The notes below the pieces were generated by a model. It did no database searches. It worked only from the letters and a program-made list of their open reading frames with translations, and was not told the DNA's origin. From an uncultured Bacilli bacterium (lineage in GTDB: Bacteria; Bacillota_I; Bacilli_A; RF39; UBA660), in contig CANRJE010000051.1 of NCBI GenBank assembly GCA_947630865.1, positions 1-9,812 on the forward strand: DNA of 9,812 nt, written 5' to 3'. The translations under genes and the position numbers were made by a program. Below are positions 1 to 6,799 of this stretch, in pieces. Position 1 is the first letter of the stretch; the number at the start of each line of letters is the position of its first letter.

Positions 1-1755
1 CATGCTGACCCAGAATTTGGAACAGGAGTAGTTAAAATAACACCAGCTCATGATCCTAACGATTTTGAGGTTGGTAATCGTCATAATTTAGAGAGAATTG
101 TTGTTATAAATCCTAATGGAACAATGAATGAAAATGCTTTAAAATATAATGGTATGGATAGATTTCAATGCCGCGAAGAGTTAGTTAAAGATTTAGAAAG
201 TGCAAATCTTTTAATAAAGATTGAGGAAATAACACATTCAGTTGGACATTCTGAAAGAACTGATGTTATGGTTGAACCTTATTTATCAAAACAATGGTTC
301 GTTAAAATGCGACCTTTAGCTGATAGAGTTTTAGAAAATCAAAAGGTAAAAGCTAAAAAAGTTAATTTTGTTCCTAGACGTTTTGAAAAAATTATGAATC
401 ATTGGATGACAATTACTTATGATTGGTGTATATCACGTCAACTTTGGTGGGGACACAGAATCCCTGCATGGTATAGAGGTTCAGAAATTTATGTTGGAGT
501 AACACCACCTGATGGAGAAGGATGGGAACAAGATAAAGATGTCTTAGATACTTGGTTTTCTAGTGCTTTGTGGCCCTTTTCAACTTTAGGATTTCCAGAA
601 AATACCGATTTACTAAAAAGATTTTATCCTAATGATGTTTTAGTAACAGCCTATGATATTATTCCTTTTTGGGTTAATCGTATGACTTTTCAAGGTTTAG
701 AATTTATGGGAGAAAGACCATTTAAAGAGTGTATAATTCATGGCCTTATTCGTGATAAAGATGGTCGGAAAATGAGCAAGTCTTTAGGTAATGGAATTGA
801 CCCAATGGACGTAATTCATGAATATGGTGCGGATGCTTTAAGGTATTATTTAGTAACTGCTACTAGCATGGGCATGGACTTAAGATATGATGATAGTAAA
901 GTTAAAGCTAGTTGGAATTTTATTAACAAATTATGGAATGCTTCTCGTTTTTGTCTTTTAAATATGGAAAATTTTAAAGAAAGTGATTATGAACTTAAAA
1001 ATTTAACTAAAGAAGATGAATGGATTATTACTAAACTTAATAAAGTAATAAAAGAAGTTATTAAAGATATGGATAAGTATGAATTTAATAACGTTGCTAG
1101 TAAACTTTATAGTTTTATTTGGAATGATTTCTGTGATACTTATATTGAATTTGCAAAATTTAGTTTAGATAAAAACTCAACAAAATCAACACTTTACTAT
1201 GTAATTTTAAATATTATAAAAATGCTTCACCCATTCATGCCATATGTAACTGATGAATTATATGATAAACTTCCTTTTAAAGATTCTGAAAATATTATGA
1301 TAAGTAAATATCCAACTTTCAATAAAAAATTAATCTTTGAAGATAGTTTAGAGCATGTTGAACATTTAATAGATTTCATAAAAGTATTTAGAAATACAAA
1401 ACAAGAAAATAATATTGGTTCAGATTTTAAAGTAAAACTACAAAGTGATTTTGATGATATTATTTTAAAAATATTAAAGTTAAATGAACATATTATAACG
1501 AGTGATTTAAATATTACAAAATATAATGTTACAAATAATTATTATACTTTAGATTTATATTATGAAAAGGTTTTAACTGATGAAGATAAATTATTGCAAC
1601 AAAAGCAAATAGAAAATTTAAAAAATAGTATAGCAAGGCGAGAAAAACTTTTAGCTAATGAAGGATATCTAAATAAAGCTCCTAAGGAATTAGTTGAAAG
1701 TGAAAGAGAAAAACTTCAAAATGAAAAAGATTTATTAGAAAAACTTTTAAATTAA
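1..1755 (+). CDS. valS: Valyl-tRNA synthetase, 3' part (5' end outside window)
   Basis: Class I aminoacyl-tRNA synthetase that charges tRNA-Val with valine in the cytoplasm. The reading frame is open from base 1, so the first ATG at 124 is internal. About 584 residues are present, against roughly 880 for the whole enzyme; the HIGH motif and the start of the editing domain are missing. Visible in order are the end of the editing region (GTGVVKITPAHDPNDFEVG), the catalytic-domain block ISRQLWWGHRIPAWY, the block DVLDTWFSSALWPFSTLGFP, the KMSKS signature at 769-783, the anticodon-binding helical domain starting near WNASRF, and the C-terminal coiled-coil arm (about 1570-1752) with the family pattern LNKAPKELVESEREKL. 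The short segment before WEQDKDVLDTWF resembles Bacillus-type ValRS. Stop TAA lies in the loop of a terminator hairpin. Identification is near certain. Confidence 0.97.
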   Translation, partial: HADPEFGTGVVKITPAHDPNDFEVGNRHNLERIVVINPNGTMNENALKYNGMDRFQCREELVKDLESANLLIKIEEITHSVGHSERTDVMVEPYLSKQWFVKMRPLADRVLENQKVKAKKVNFVPRRFEKIMNHWMTITYDWCISRQLWWGHRIPAWYRGSEIYVGVTPPDGEGWEQDKDVLDTWFSSALWPFSTLGFPENTDLLKRFYPNDVLVTAYDIIPFWVNRMTFQGLEFMGERPFKECIIHGLIRDKDGRKMSKSLGNGIDPMDVIHEYGADALRYYLVTATSMGMDLRYDDSKVKASWNFINKLWNASRFCLLNMENFKESDYELKNLTKEDEWIITKLNKVIKEVIKDMDKYEFNNVASKLYSFIWNDFCDTYIEFAKFSLDKNSTKSTLYYVILNIIKMLHPFMPYVTDELYDKLPFKDSENIMISKYPTFNKKLIFEDSLEHVEHLIDFIKVFRNTKQENNIGSDFKVKLQSDFDDIILKILKLNEHIITSDLNITKYNVTNNYYTLDLYYEKVLTDEDKLLQQKQIENLKNSIARREKLLANEGYLNKAPKELVESEREKLQNEKDLLEKLLN

Positions 1756-1779
1756 AGATATTTTTAATAAGTCTTTTTT
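1729..1779 (+). terminator. Rho-independent terminator overlapping the valS stop codon
   Basis: The arm GATTTATTAGAAA (1729-1741) pairs with TTTTTAATAAGTC (1761-1773) over 13 positions, two of them G-U, and is followed by six T (1774-1779). The 19-nt loop contains the valS stop TAA. The upstream A-run can extend the stem against the T-run. A second, A/T-only hairpin, TATTTTT-AAG-AAAAATA (1784-1800), follows but has no T-tract. The stem is AT-rich, so strength is uncertain. Confidence 0.6.
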
Positions 1780-1780
1780 C

Positions 1781-1809
1781 TTGTATTTTTAAGAAAAATA
1801 ATTTAAAAT
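1781..1809 (+). promoter_or_regulatory. Candidate sigma-A promoter of the Ig/glycosidase gene
   Basis: TTGTAT (1781-1786) and TAAAAT (1804-1809) are separated by exactly 17 nt, just after the valS terminator. The -10 matches consensus at five of six positions and the -35 at only three. The start site would fall near 1816, leaving a very short leader in which the ribosome binding site is almost the first thing transcribed. Confidence 0.4.
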
Positions 1810-1824
1810 GATTATAGAGGAATT

Positions 1825-3756
1825 ATGAAAAGAAAAAGGGATTTAATGGAATTAATATATGATAATAGAAAATTGGTTTTAGCAATTACTATATTGGTTA
1901 TTGTTTTAACTATTGCTTTTTTTGTCTTTTATCCTAAAAAAACATTAGAAGAAGAAAAAGTAACATATTCTCTTACTCTTTTTGGAAATGATTCTATTAC
2001 TCTTAATTTAAATGAAGAATATCAGGAACCTGGTTATTATGCTATAACATCAACTGGTATTTTAAAGACAAAAGAGGTTTCCGTTTATAATTATGTTGAT
2101 GTATCTGAACCTGGAACTTATACGGTAACTTATGAATTTGCTGGTATTGTTAAAACGAGAAGAGTTACAGTCTTAGAAGAAAAAGAAAATATAGAGGATA
2201 ATAATCCTTATACTATAACTCTTAATTTGATTGGAGATAATGTTATGAACTTATCTCTTTATGAAGAATATGAAGAATTAGGAGCTAGTGCTTTTGATAG
2301 TAATGGAGTTGATATATCTGATAAGATAGAAATAGAAGGTACGGTTGATACTAATAGGGCTGGTACTTATACTTTAATTTATAGTATAGAAGAAAATGGT
2401 ATTAGAAAAGAAGTAATTAGAAATATTATTGTTCTTGAAGATAATTTAGATATTAATTTAATTCCAGCAACTACTGAGTTTACAAATTCACTTACTTTAA
2501 ATATCGAAGTTACTGGTAATAATTTTTCAGATTTAATTCTTCCTAATAATAGTGTTGTTAAAGATGCTAAAATTACTTATAATATTGTTTCTAATGGTAT
2601 TTATACTTTTACGGCTTTAAATGAAAACGGTAGAGTTTTTAGTGAATCAATAACTGTTGAAAATATTGATTCTATTGCTCCAAAGGGCTCTTGTATAGCT
2701 ACTTTAAATAATAATGGTTCAACTACTTTTAGTGTTACTGCTAGTGATAATGAAAGTGGTATTAGGGATTATCATTATTATGATACTAGTACATTCCTTG
2801 TATCATCAAAAGCCAATATATATACTTATTATAATAAAACATCATCTAATCTTTATGCTAAAATCTATGATAATGCCAATAACGAAGTTCTTATTTATTG
2901 TCAAGTTATTGATAATAGTGCTTTACCTCCTATTAAACCATCAAGTAATGAGAAAATTGTTAAAATGGGAGAAACGGATACTTTAAAGGTTTATATAACT
3001 AAAAAGGATAGTTATTATATTACCCGAGTATGGGCAAGGGATCCTTATCATCAATTAAATAAATTTGATTCTCCAGAATATGGAAGTAAACTCTATAGAC
3101 CAAAAAACTTACTTGAAAAAGCAAGAGCAAAATATAATTTAAATAATCAATTATTAGTTGGTTTTAATGCAAGTGGATTTTATTTAAAGGATACATATGA
3201 TGCTTCTTCTGTATCAAAATATTCTAAATATAATAAAACAAGTGTTGGAACTTTAGTTATAACTAATGGTAAAGTTATTAGAAATGCTTATAATAAGGCA
3301 TATAAAACATGGTATACTTTAGGAATTGATTCAAATAATAAGCTTCGCTTATTTGTTGATAAAAAAGCATCAATAAATAATGAAATTAATAACAAAAAGA
3401 CTTGGGCTGATAATGTTATTAGTTCGGGAATTAGAAATACCTTCACTTTTGCATCACCTTTAATTGAAAATGGCAAAAAGAGTGGTACAACAACGAATAT
3501 GCCTAGTTTAAATTCACGAGTAAATAGACAAGCAATTTGTCAGATTAATGATAATAATTTTGCTCTTATTACAGGTAAAAATTTAAATAGAGCTGATTTA
3601 CAAAATATTATGCTAGGATTAAATTGTGAAACGGGAACGAATCTAGATGGTGGCGGTTCAATTGCTTTATTATTTCAAGCAAGAGGTTCTAATACAATAG
3701 ATACTATTATTGGAAATAGTCGTGATTTACCAGAAGTAGGATATTTTAGCGAATAA
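1825..3756 (+). CDS. Membrane-anchored Ig-like repeat protein with C-terminal phosphodiester glycosidase (NAGPA-like) domain
   Basis: A 643-residue surface protein. A basic N-terminus (MKRKRDLME) precedes one hydrophobic segment at about residues 17-36, which reads as a signal anchor, leaving the rest outside. Two similar Ig-like domains of the DUF5011 kind follow (about 46-117 and 128-205; each has a GxYTxxY strand near its end), then two less typical beta-rich domains (about 209-281 and 283-363, the latter with Ser-Gly-Ile and DNANNE turns). Residues about 385-640 look like a phosphodiester glycosidase domain (PF09992 type), with GFNASGFYL near 446-454, R568 in NRQAICQI and the hallmark NLDGGGS at 606-612. 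That family includes the lysosomal enzyme that removes GlcNAc from a phosphodiester; bacterial substrates are mostly unknown, and a cell-wall or capsular glycan phosphodiester is only a guess. The start is supported by TAGAGG at 1815-1820. The gene is monocistronic between terminators. Cysteines occur as two pairs (C290/C359, C572/C601). Confidence 0.85.
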   Translation: MKRKRDLMELIYDNRKLVLAITILVIVLTIAFFVFYPKKTLEEEKVTYSLTLFGNDSITLNLNEEYQEPGYYAITSTGILKTKEVSVYNYVDVSEPGTYTVTYEFAGIVKTRRVTVLEEKENIEDNNPYTITLNLIGDNVMNLSLYEEYEELGASAFDSNGVDISDKIEIEGTVDTNRAGTYTLIYSIEENGIRKEVIRNIIVLEDNLDINLIPATTEFTNSLTLNIEVTGNNFSDLILPNNSVVKDAKITYNIVSNGIYTFTALNENGRVFSESITVENIDSIAPKGSCIATLNNNGSTTFSVTASDNESGIRDYHYYDTSTFLVSSKANIYTYYNKTSSNLYAKIYDNANNEVLIYCQVIDNSALPPIKPSSNEKIVKMGETDTLKVYITKKDSYYITRVWARDPYHQLNKFDSPEYGSKLYRPKNLLEKARAKYNLNNQLLVGFNASGFYLKDTYDASSVSKYSKYNKTSVGTLVITNGKVIRNAYNKAYKTWYTLGIDSNNKLRLFVDKKASINNEINNKKTWADNVISSGIRNTFTFASPLIENGKKSGTTTNMPSLNSRVNRQAICQINDNNFALITGKNLNRADLQNIMLGLNCETGTNLDGGGSIALLFQARGSNTIDTIIGNSRDLPEVGYFSE

Positions 3757-3767
3757 AATATCCTTTT
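3738..3767 (+). terminator. Terminator spanning the stop codon of the glycosidase gene
   Basis: A perfect 11-bp stem AGGATATTTTA (3738-3748) / TAAAATATCCT (3754-3764) with loop GCGAA, followed by T to 3767. The stop codon TAA (3754-3756) is the first part of the downstream arm, so the last residues of the protein are encoded by the terminator stem. Confidence 0.75.
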
Positions 3768-3813
3768 AATAATTAAATATAAAAAAATACTTTTTAAATA
3801 AACTTAAGTTCTA

Positions 3814-3850
3814 AGAAAATATCAAGCATTAACTTGACTATTTTCTTTTT
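3814..3850 (+). terminator. Second terminator hairpin upstream of the pilin gene, overlapping its -35 box
   Basis: AGAAAATATCAAG (3814-3826) pairs with CTTGACTATTTTCT (3833-3846) with a single bulged C at 3838. The loop is CATTAA and T runs on to 3850. It backs up the terminator at 3738-3767 and should insulate the pilin gene from read-through. The downstream arm contains the TTGACT of the pilin promoter. Confidence 0.7.
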
Positions 3851-3862
3851 ATAAGATACAAT
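3834..3862 (+). promoter_or_regulatory. Sigma-A promoter of the Flp-type pilin gene
   Basis: TTGACT (3834-3839) and TACAAT (3857-3862) with a 17-nt spacer; each hexamer matches consensus at five of six positions. This is the best promoter in the window. The start site should be near 3869, giving a leader of about 26 nt with GAGGAG (3881-3886) 8 nt before the ATG. A strong promoter and strong RBS fit a structural protein made in many copies. Confidence 0.75.
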
Positions 3863-3894
3863 TTATTTAGAAAGTAAACTGAGGAGATGTTAAA

Positions 3895-4092
3895 ATGAAG
3901 AAAGGAATAAATAATAAAGGTCAAGCTCTTGTTGAATATGTCTTGATAATTGCCCTTATCTCTGTTGTTATTATTGGACTAGTTAATATTTTTGGAGGTT
4001 ATTTAAAAGATGCTATGACCAAGTCATCTTGTTCACTTGTTGGAAAAGAATATAAAGAAGGAGAAAAAGCTGGGGAAGGTAAATGTGAATAG
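3895..4092 (+). CDS. Flp-type (type IVb) prepilin, 65 aa
   Basis: A small prepilin. The short charged leader MKKGINNKG ends in Gly9, followed by QALVEYVLIIAL. The Gly/Gln junction with Glu at position +5 (E14) and Tyr next to it is the class III prepilin signature of Flp/TadE-type pilins, and residues 16-34 form the hydrophobic helix (PF04964-like). The mature protein would be about 56 residues, the usual Flp size. Its tail is charged and Gly-rich and carries two cysteines, C46 and C64 (next to last), which could close a disulfide loop. It would be processed by a TadV-like peptidase and assembled by a Tad/Flp machine; none of those genes is in this window, so it is an orphan here. The start is fixed by GAGGAG at 3881-3886. 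It is transcribed alone, between terminators on both sides. The family is clear; pilus formation is inferred. Confidence 0.85.
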   Translation: MKKGINNKGQALVEYVLIIALISVVIIGLVNIFGGYLKDAMTKSSCSLVGKEYKEGEKAGEGKCE

Positions 4093-4093
4093 C

Positions 4094-4118
4094 AATTGAT
4101 GAAAATCAATTCTTTTTT
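4094..4118 (+). terminator. Terminator of the pilin gene
   Basis: AATTGAT (4094-4100), GAAA tetraloop, ATCAATT (4105-4111), then C and six T (4113-4118). The hairpin starts one base after the TAG stop. The GNRA-type loop helps stabilise the short AT-rich stem. Confidence 0.75.
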
Positions 4119-4147
4119 GTATTCAAAAATGAAAAAGATGCCATAAT
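4117..4147 (+). promoter_or_regulatory. Candidate promoter of the M16 pair
   Basis: CATAAT (4142-4147) is a five-of-six -10 match. The best -35 is TTGTAT (4117-4122) at a long 19-nt spacing, sharing bases with the pilin terminator's T-run. A promoter is expected in this 77-base gap because a terminator precedes it, but the exact boxes are uncertain. Confidence 0.35.
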
Positions 4148-4169
4148 AGTAAGTAGTAAAGGTGGAAAT

Positions 4170-5438
4170 ATGAAAGATACATGTATTGATTTAAAATATG
4201 CAAAATTACATATTATAAAGACAAAGAAGTTTCGAACTATTAATGTTAAAGTTGTATTAAGAGACGAGATTAAAAAAGAAGATATTACCAAAAGAAATTT
4301 TTTAACGGATTATCTTGTTTTAACTACGAAAAAATATAAAACAAAAAAAGAGTTAGCATTAAAAACACAAGAACTTTATTCATTATATATTGGAGCTTCT
4401 AACTCTAGGATAGGTAATTATTTAGTTACAACTTTTAATATGTCTCTTTTAGATCCTAAATATACAGAATCTGGAATGCTTGAAGAAAGTTTTGATCTTT
4501 TACACGAAATAATATTTAATCCTAATGTAAATAATCAAGAATTTGATTCTAAAATATTTAATAGTCTAAAAAAAGAAATAGAAGCAGGAATAAAAACAAT
4601 TAAAGAAAATCCTCAAATTTATGCTAATATAAGAATGCTTGAAAATATGGATTCTAATAGTCCTTTTTCTTATCAAGGATTTGGTTATTTAGAAGATTTA
4701 GAGAAAATAACAGCTTCTAATTTATATCAATATTACAAAGATTTTATCTCTAAAAGTATCGTTGATATTTATGTGATAGGTGATGTAACAGCAAAAGAAT
4801 TATCAGAACTTGTAAAAGCTAAATTAAATTTTAAAACGATGAAAAAAGAAAAAAAAGATGTTTATATATATCATAATAAAGCAAGACGTCCTAAAGAGAT
4901 AATTGAAAAAGAAAATCTTAATCAATCAAAATTAGCAATTGGAGTTAAACTAATAGATTTAAATGATTTTGAAAGAAAATATGTTATTAACATGTACAAT
5001 ATGATTTTAGGTGGAGGTTTCAATTCTAAATTTATGCAGATTATAAGAGAAAAGGAGTCCTTAGCTTATTATATTAATTCAAAAGTTAATAAAAGTGATA
5101 ATCTTATTATAATTCAATCAGGAATTAGTTTTCAAAATTATAAAAAAGTTATCAATCATATTAAAAATATTATGAAAAGAATTACTAAAGGTGAAATAAC
5201 TAATGAGGAATTAGAGAATGTTAAAATGGAATATTTAACAGTTTTAGAAGAGATAAATGACAGTATTGATAACATTTTAGAAAATTATATTTCAAGAGAT
5301 ATACTTAATTTAGATGATTTTGAAACTCGTAAAGAGATGATTAAAAAAGTAACTTTAGATGATATTATCAAAGTAAGTAAAAAAGTTTATATAGATACAA
5401 TATATCTTTTGAAGGGGGAGCTTAATGAAAAAAATTAA
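4170..5438 (+). CDS. ymfF: M16-family protein without the zinc motif (YmfF/YfmF-like, EF-P modification-associated)
   Basis: A 422-residue insulinase/processing-peptidase fold protein, the usual size for the YmfF group. The N-terminal half lacks HxxEH: the matching stretch (about residues 40-75) reads RNFLTDYLVLTTKKY. The second half keeps the substrate-side signature REKESLAYY, with R293 and Y300, after a GGGFNSKF turn at 281-288. It is therefore probably the non-catalytic, substrate-binding partner of the next gene. Databases name this family EF-P 5-aminopentanol modification-associated protein YfmF (ymfF in B. subtilis); its molecular role is poorly defined. It is predicted cytosolic, as no signal peptide is visible. 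The start is supported by AAAGGTGG (4158-4165) four bases ahead. It overlaps the next gene by 14 nt, so the two are one operon and probably translationally coupled. The missing motif is a family trait and not decay, since the frame is intact. Confidence 0.85.
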   Translation: MKDTCIDLKYAKLHIIKTKKFRTINVKVVLRDEIKKEDITKRNFLTDYLVLTTKKYKTKKELALKTQELYSLYIGASNSRIGNYLVTTFNMSLLDPKYTESGMLEESFDLLHEIIFNPNVNNQEFDSKIFNSLKKEIEAGIKTIKENPQIYANIRMLENMDSNSPFSYQGFGYLEDLEKITASNLYQYYKDFISKSIVDIYVIGDVTAKELSELVKAKLNFKTMKKEKKDVYIYHNKARRPKEIIEKENLNQSKLAIGVKLIDLNDFERKYVINMYNMILGGGFNSKFMQIIREKESLAYYINSKVNKSDNLIIIQSGISFQNYKKVINHIKNIMKRITKGEITNEELENVKMEYLTVLEEINDSIDNILENYISRDILNLDDFETRKEMIKKVTLDDIIKVSKKVYIDTIYLLKGELNEKN

Positions 5439-6708
5439 TTATAATGATTTAGATCAAGATATTTATTATTTTACCCTTAAAAATGGTTTAAAAGTTTATT
5501 TAATTCCATTTGCTTCTAAGAAGAATTTTTATGCTATTTTAGGAACGAAATATGGTTCTTTTGATATTGAATTTCAAAATCAAAAGGGAGAGAATATAAA
5601 AACACCTTATGGAACAGCACATTTTTTAGAACATAAAGCTTTTGAACAAGAAGATGGAATAGACCCATTTAAGTTTTTTTCAAAAAGTGGAATTAATACA
5701 AATGCTTCAACTACATTTGATAATACAAGATATTATATATGGGGAGTCAATAGTATTGAAGAAAATTTAAATTATTTTTTAGATTTTATTTTTTCACCAT
5801 ATTTTACAGATGAAAATGTTAATAAAGAAAAAGGAATCATCAAAGAAGAGATTTTGATGTATGAAGATAATCCTGAATGGGCACTTGATGATAACATGCG
5901 AAAGAATTTATTTTATAATTTACCAGTTAAAGAAAAGATTGCTGGAACAACTTCTTCCATTGAAGAAATAGAAAAAGAAGATTTATATAATGCTTATAAT
6001 ACTTTTTATAATCCAAGTAATATGTATTTAGTTATTGGAGGTAATATTGAACCTAAAAAGATAGAGACTCTAGTTAAATCTCATAAAAAACTAAACAGTA
6101 TAAAGGGATTAAGTAATATTAAAAGAAAAGAATATGATGAACCTAATGATGTAAAAGAAGAATTTGAACGTTTATATATGGAAATTAAAATACCGAAGAT
6201 TCGTTATAGTTTTAAAATTAATAGAGATAATTTTAAAGACTTATCTTTACTTGAAATTAATATGTATTTAGGTATTATTCTCTCTAAACTATTTGGTTCA
6301 ACTTCCGATTTTAGAGAACGTGCTCAAATGGAGAATTTAACAAGTGGTTTTTTTGTAGAAAAAAATAATTTTAGTAATTTTATAACTTTAGATATTACAG
6401 CTGAAAGTGATAAACCAGATATGTTTATTGATTTAGTTAATGAGGCAATTAGTGATATTAAAATTTCTAAAGCAGAACTAGAACGTATTAAAAGAGTTTG
6501 GATTGCAAGTGAGATAAGAATGATTGACAGTGTAGAGCTTACAGTTGACAATATTTATAGTGATTTAATTATGTATGATCAAGTGTATTCTAATCGTATT
6601 GAATTAATTCATAATATGAATATTAAAACCTTGAATAAAGTAATAAAAAACTTGGATTTAACTAATAAAAGTTTAGTAATGATTTTACCAAATGAAGAAA
6701 AGATGTAA
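5425..6708 (+). CDS. ymfH: M16-family zinc metallopeptidase (YmfH/YfmH-like, EF-P modification-associated)
   Basis: A 427-residue M16 peptidase with the inverted zinc motif intact: H66-F-L-E69-H70 in GTAHFLEHKAFE. E69 is the expected base and H66/H70 zinc ligands; the third ligand is likely E141 or E142 in KGIIKEEILMYED. The fold starts with the typical strand ENGLKV-like KNGLKVYLIPF at about 19-29. The C-terminal half is weaker: where the partner has a RExxLAY motif, this protein has RERAQMENLTSGFF, so the R/Y pair is not conserved. The two genes together thus supply one full set of active-site elements. The start is decided by the very strong AAGGGGGAG (5412-5420) inside the end of the upstream gene. 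A terminator overlaps its stop. In B. subtilis the homologues sit with a reductase gene, ymfI, which is not seen here. The product is probably cytosolic; the substrate is unknown. Confidence 0.88.
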   Translation: MKKINYNDLDQDIYYFTLKNGLKVYLIPFASKKNFYAILGTKYGSFDIEFQNQKGENIKTPYGTAHFLEHKAFEQEDGIDPFKFFSKSGINTNASTTFDNTRYYIWGVNSIEENLNYFLDFIFSPYFTDENVNKEKGIIKEEILMYEDNPEWALDDNMRKNLFYNLPVKEKIAGTTSSIEEIEKEDLYNAYNTFYNPSNMYLVIGGNIEPKKIETLVKSHKKLNSIKGLSNIKRKEYDEPNDVKEEFERLYMEIKIPKIRYSFKINRDNFKDLSLLEINMYLGIILSKLFGSTSDFRERAQMENLTSGFFVEKNNFSNFITLDITAESDKPDMFIDLVNEAISDIKISKAELERIKRVWIASEIRMIDSVELTVDNIYSDLIMYDQVYSNRIELIHNMNIKTLNKVIKNLDLTNKSLVMILPNEEKM

Positions 6709-6734
6709 AGTTTAGTATTTTACATCTTTTTTTT
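6698..6734 (+). terminator. Terminator overlapping the ymfH stop codon
   Basis: GATGTAAA (6702-6709) pairs with TTTACATC (6719-6726), extended by AAAA (6698-6701) against the start of an eight-T run (6727-6734). The loop is 9 nt (6710-6718). The stop TAA (6706-6708) is inside the upstream arm. Confidence 0.8.
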
Positions 6735-6764
6735 ACATAATTCCTAGATTTTTAACGTCAAGTA

Positions 6765-6773
6765 TGATATATT
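6765..6773 (+). promoter_or_regulatory. Candidate extended -10 promoter of the cadherin-like gene
   Basis: TGATATATT (6765-6773) reads as an extended -10, TG-N-TATATT. No good -35 is seen at 16-18 nt, which extended -10 promoters can tolerate. An overlapping alternative is TATGAT (6763-6768). The start site would be near 6780, about 20 nt before the ATG. Confidence 0.35.
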
Positions 6774-6799
6774 AAAAATAGAATAGAGGGATAATTAGT

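Noticed and set aside
2714..2986. Open frame of 90 codons inside the glycosidase gene
   Set aside because: It is in a shifted frame of a well-supported gene, gives a low-complexity Ile/Leu-rich product and has no ribosome binding site.
3288..3476. Minus-strand open frames here and at 4106-4291, 6324-6551, 6772-6999 and 8607-8807
   Set aside because: All are short and overlap or are antisense to well-supported genes, give hydrophobic or low-complexity products expected from the complement of AT-rich coding DNA, and show no RBS.
3801..3846. Riboswitch or antiterminator switch formed by AAGTT (3806-3810) pairing with AACTT (3831-3835)
   Set aside because: The pairing is only 5 bp, and the pilin promoter lies inside the hairpin, so this region would not be the leader of the pilin transcript.
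4170..5438. Loss of HxxEH as a sign of a decaying M16 gene
   Set aside because: The frame is full length, the second-half signature is intact, and absence of the motif is characteristic of this family.
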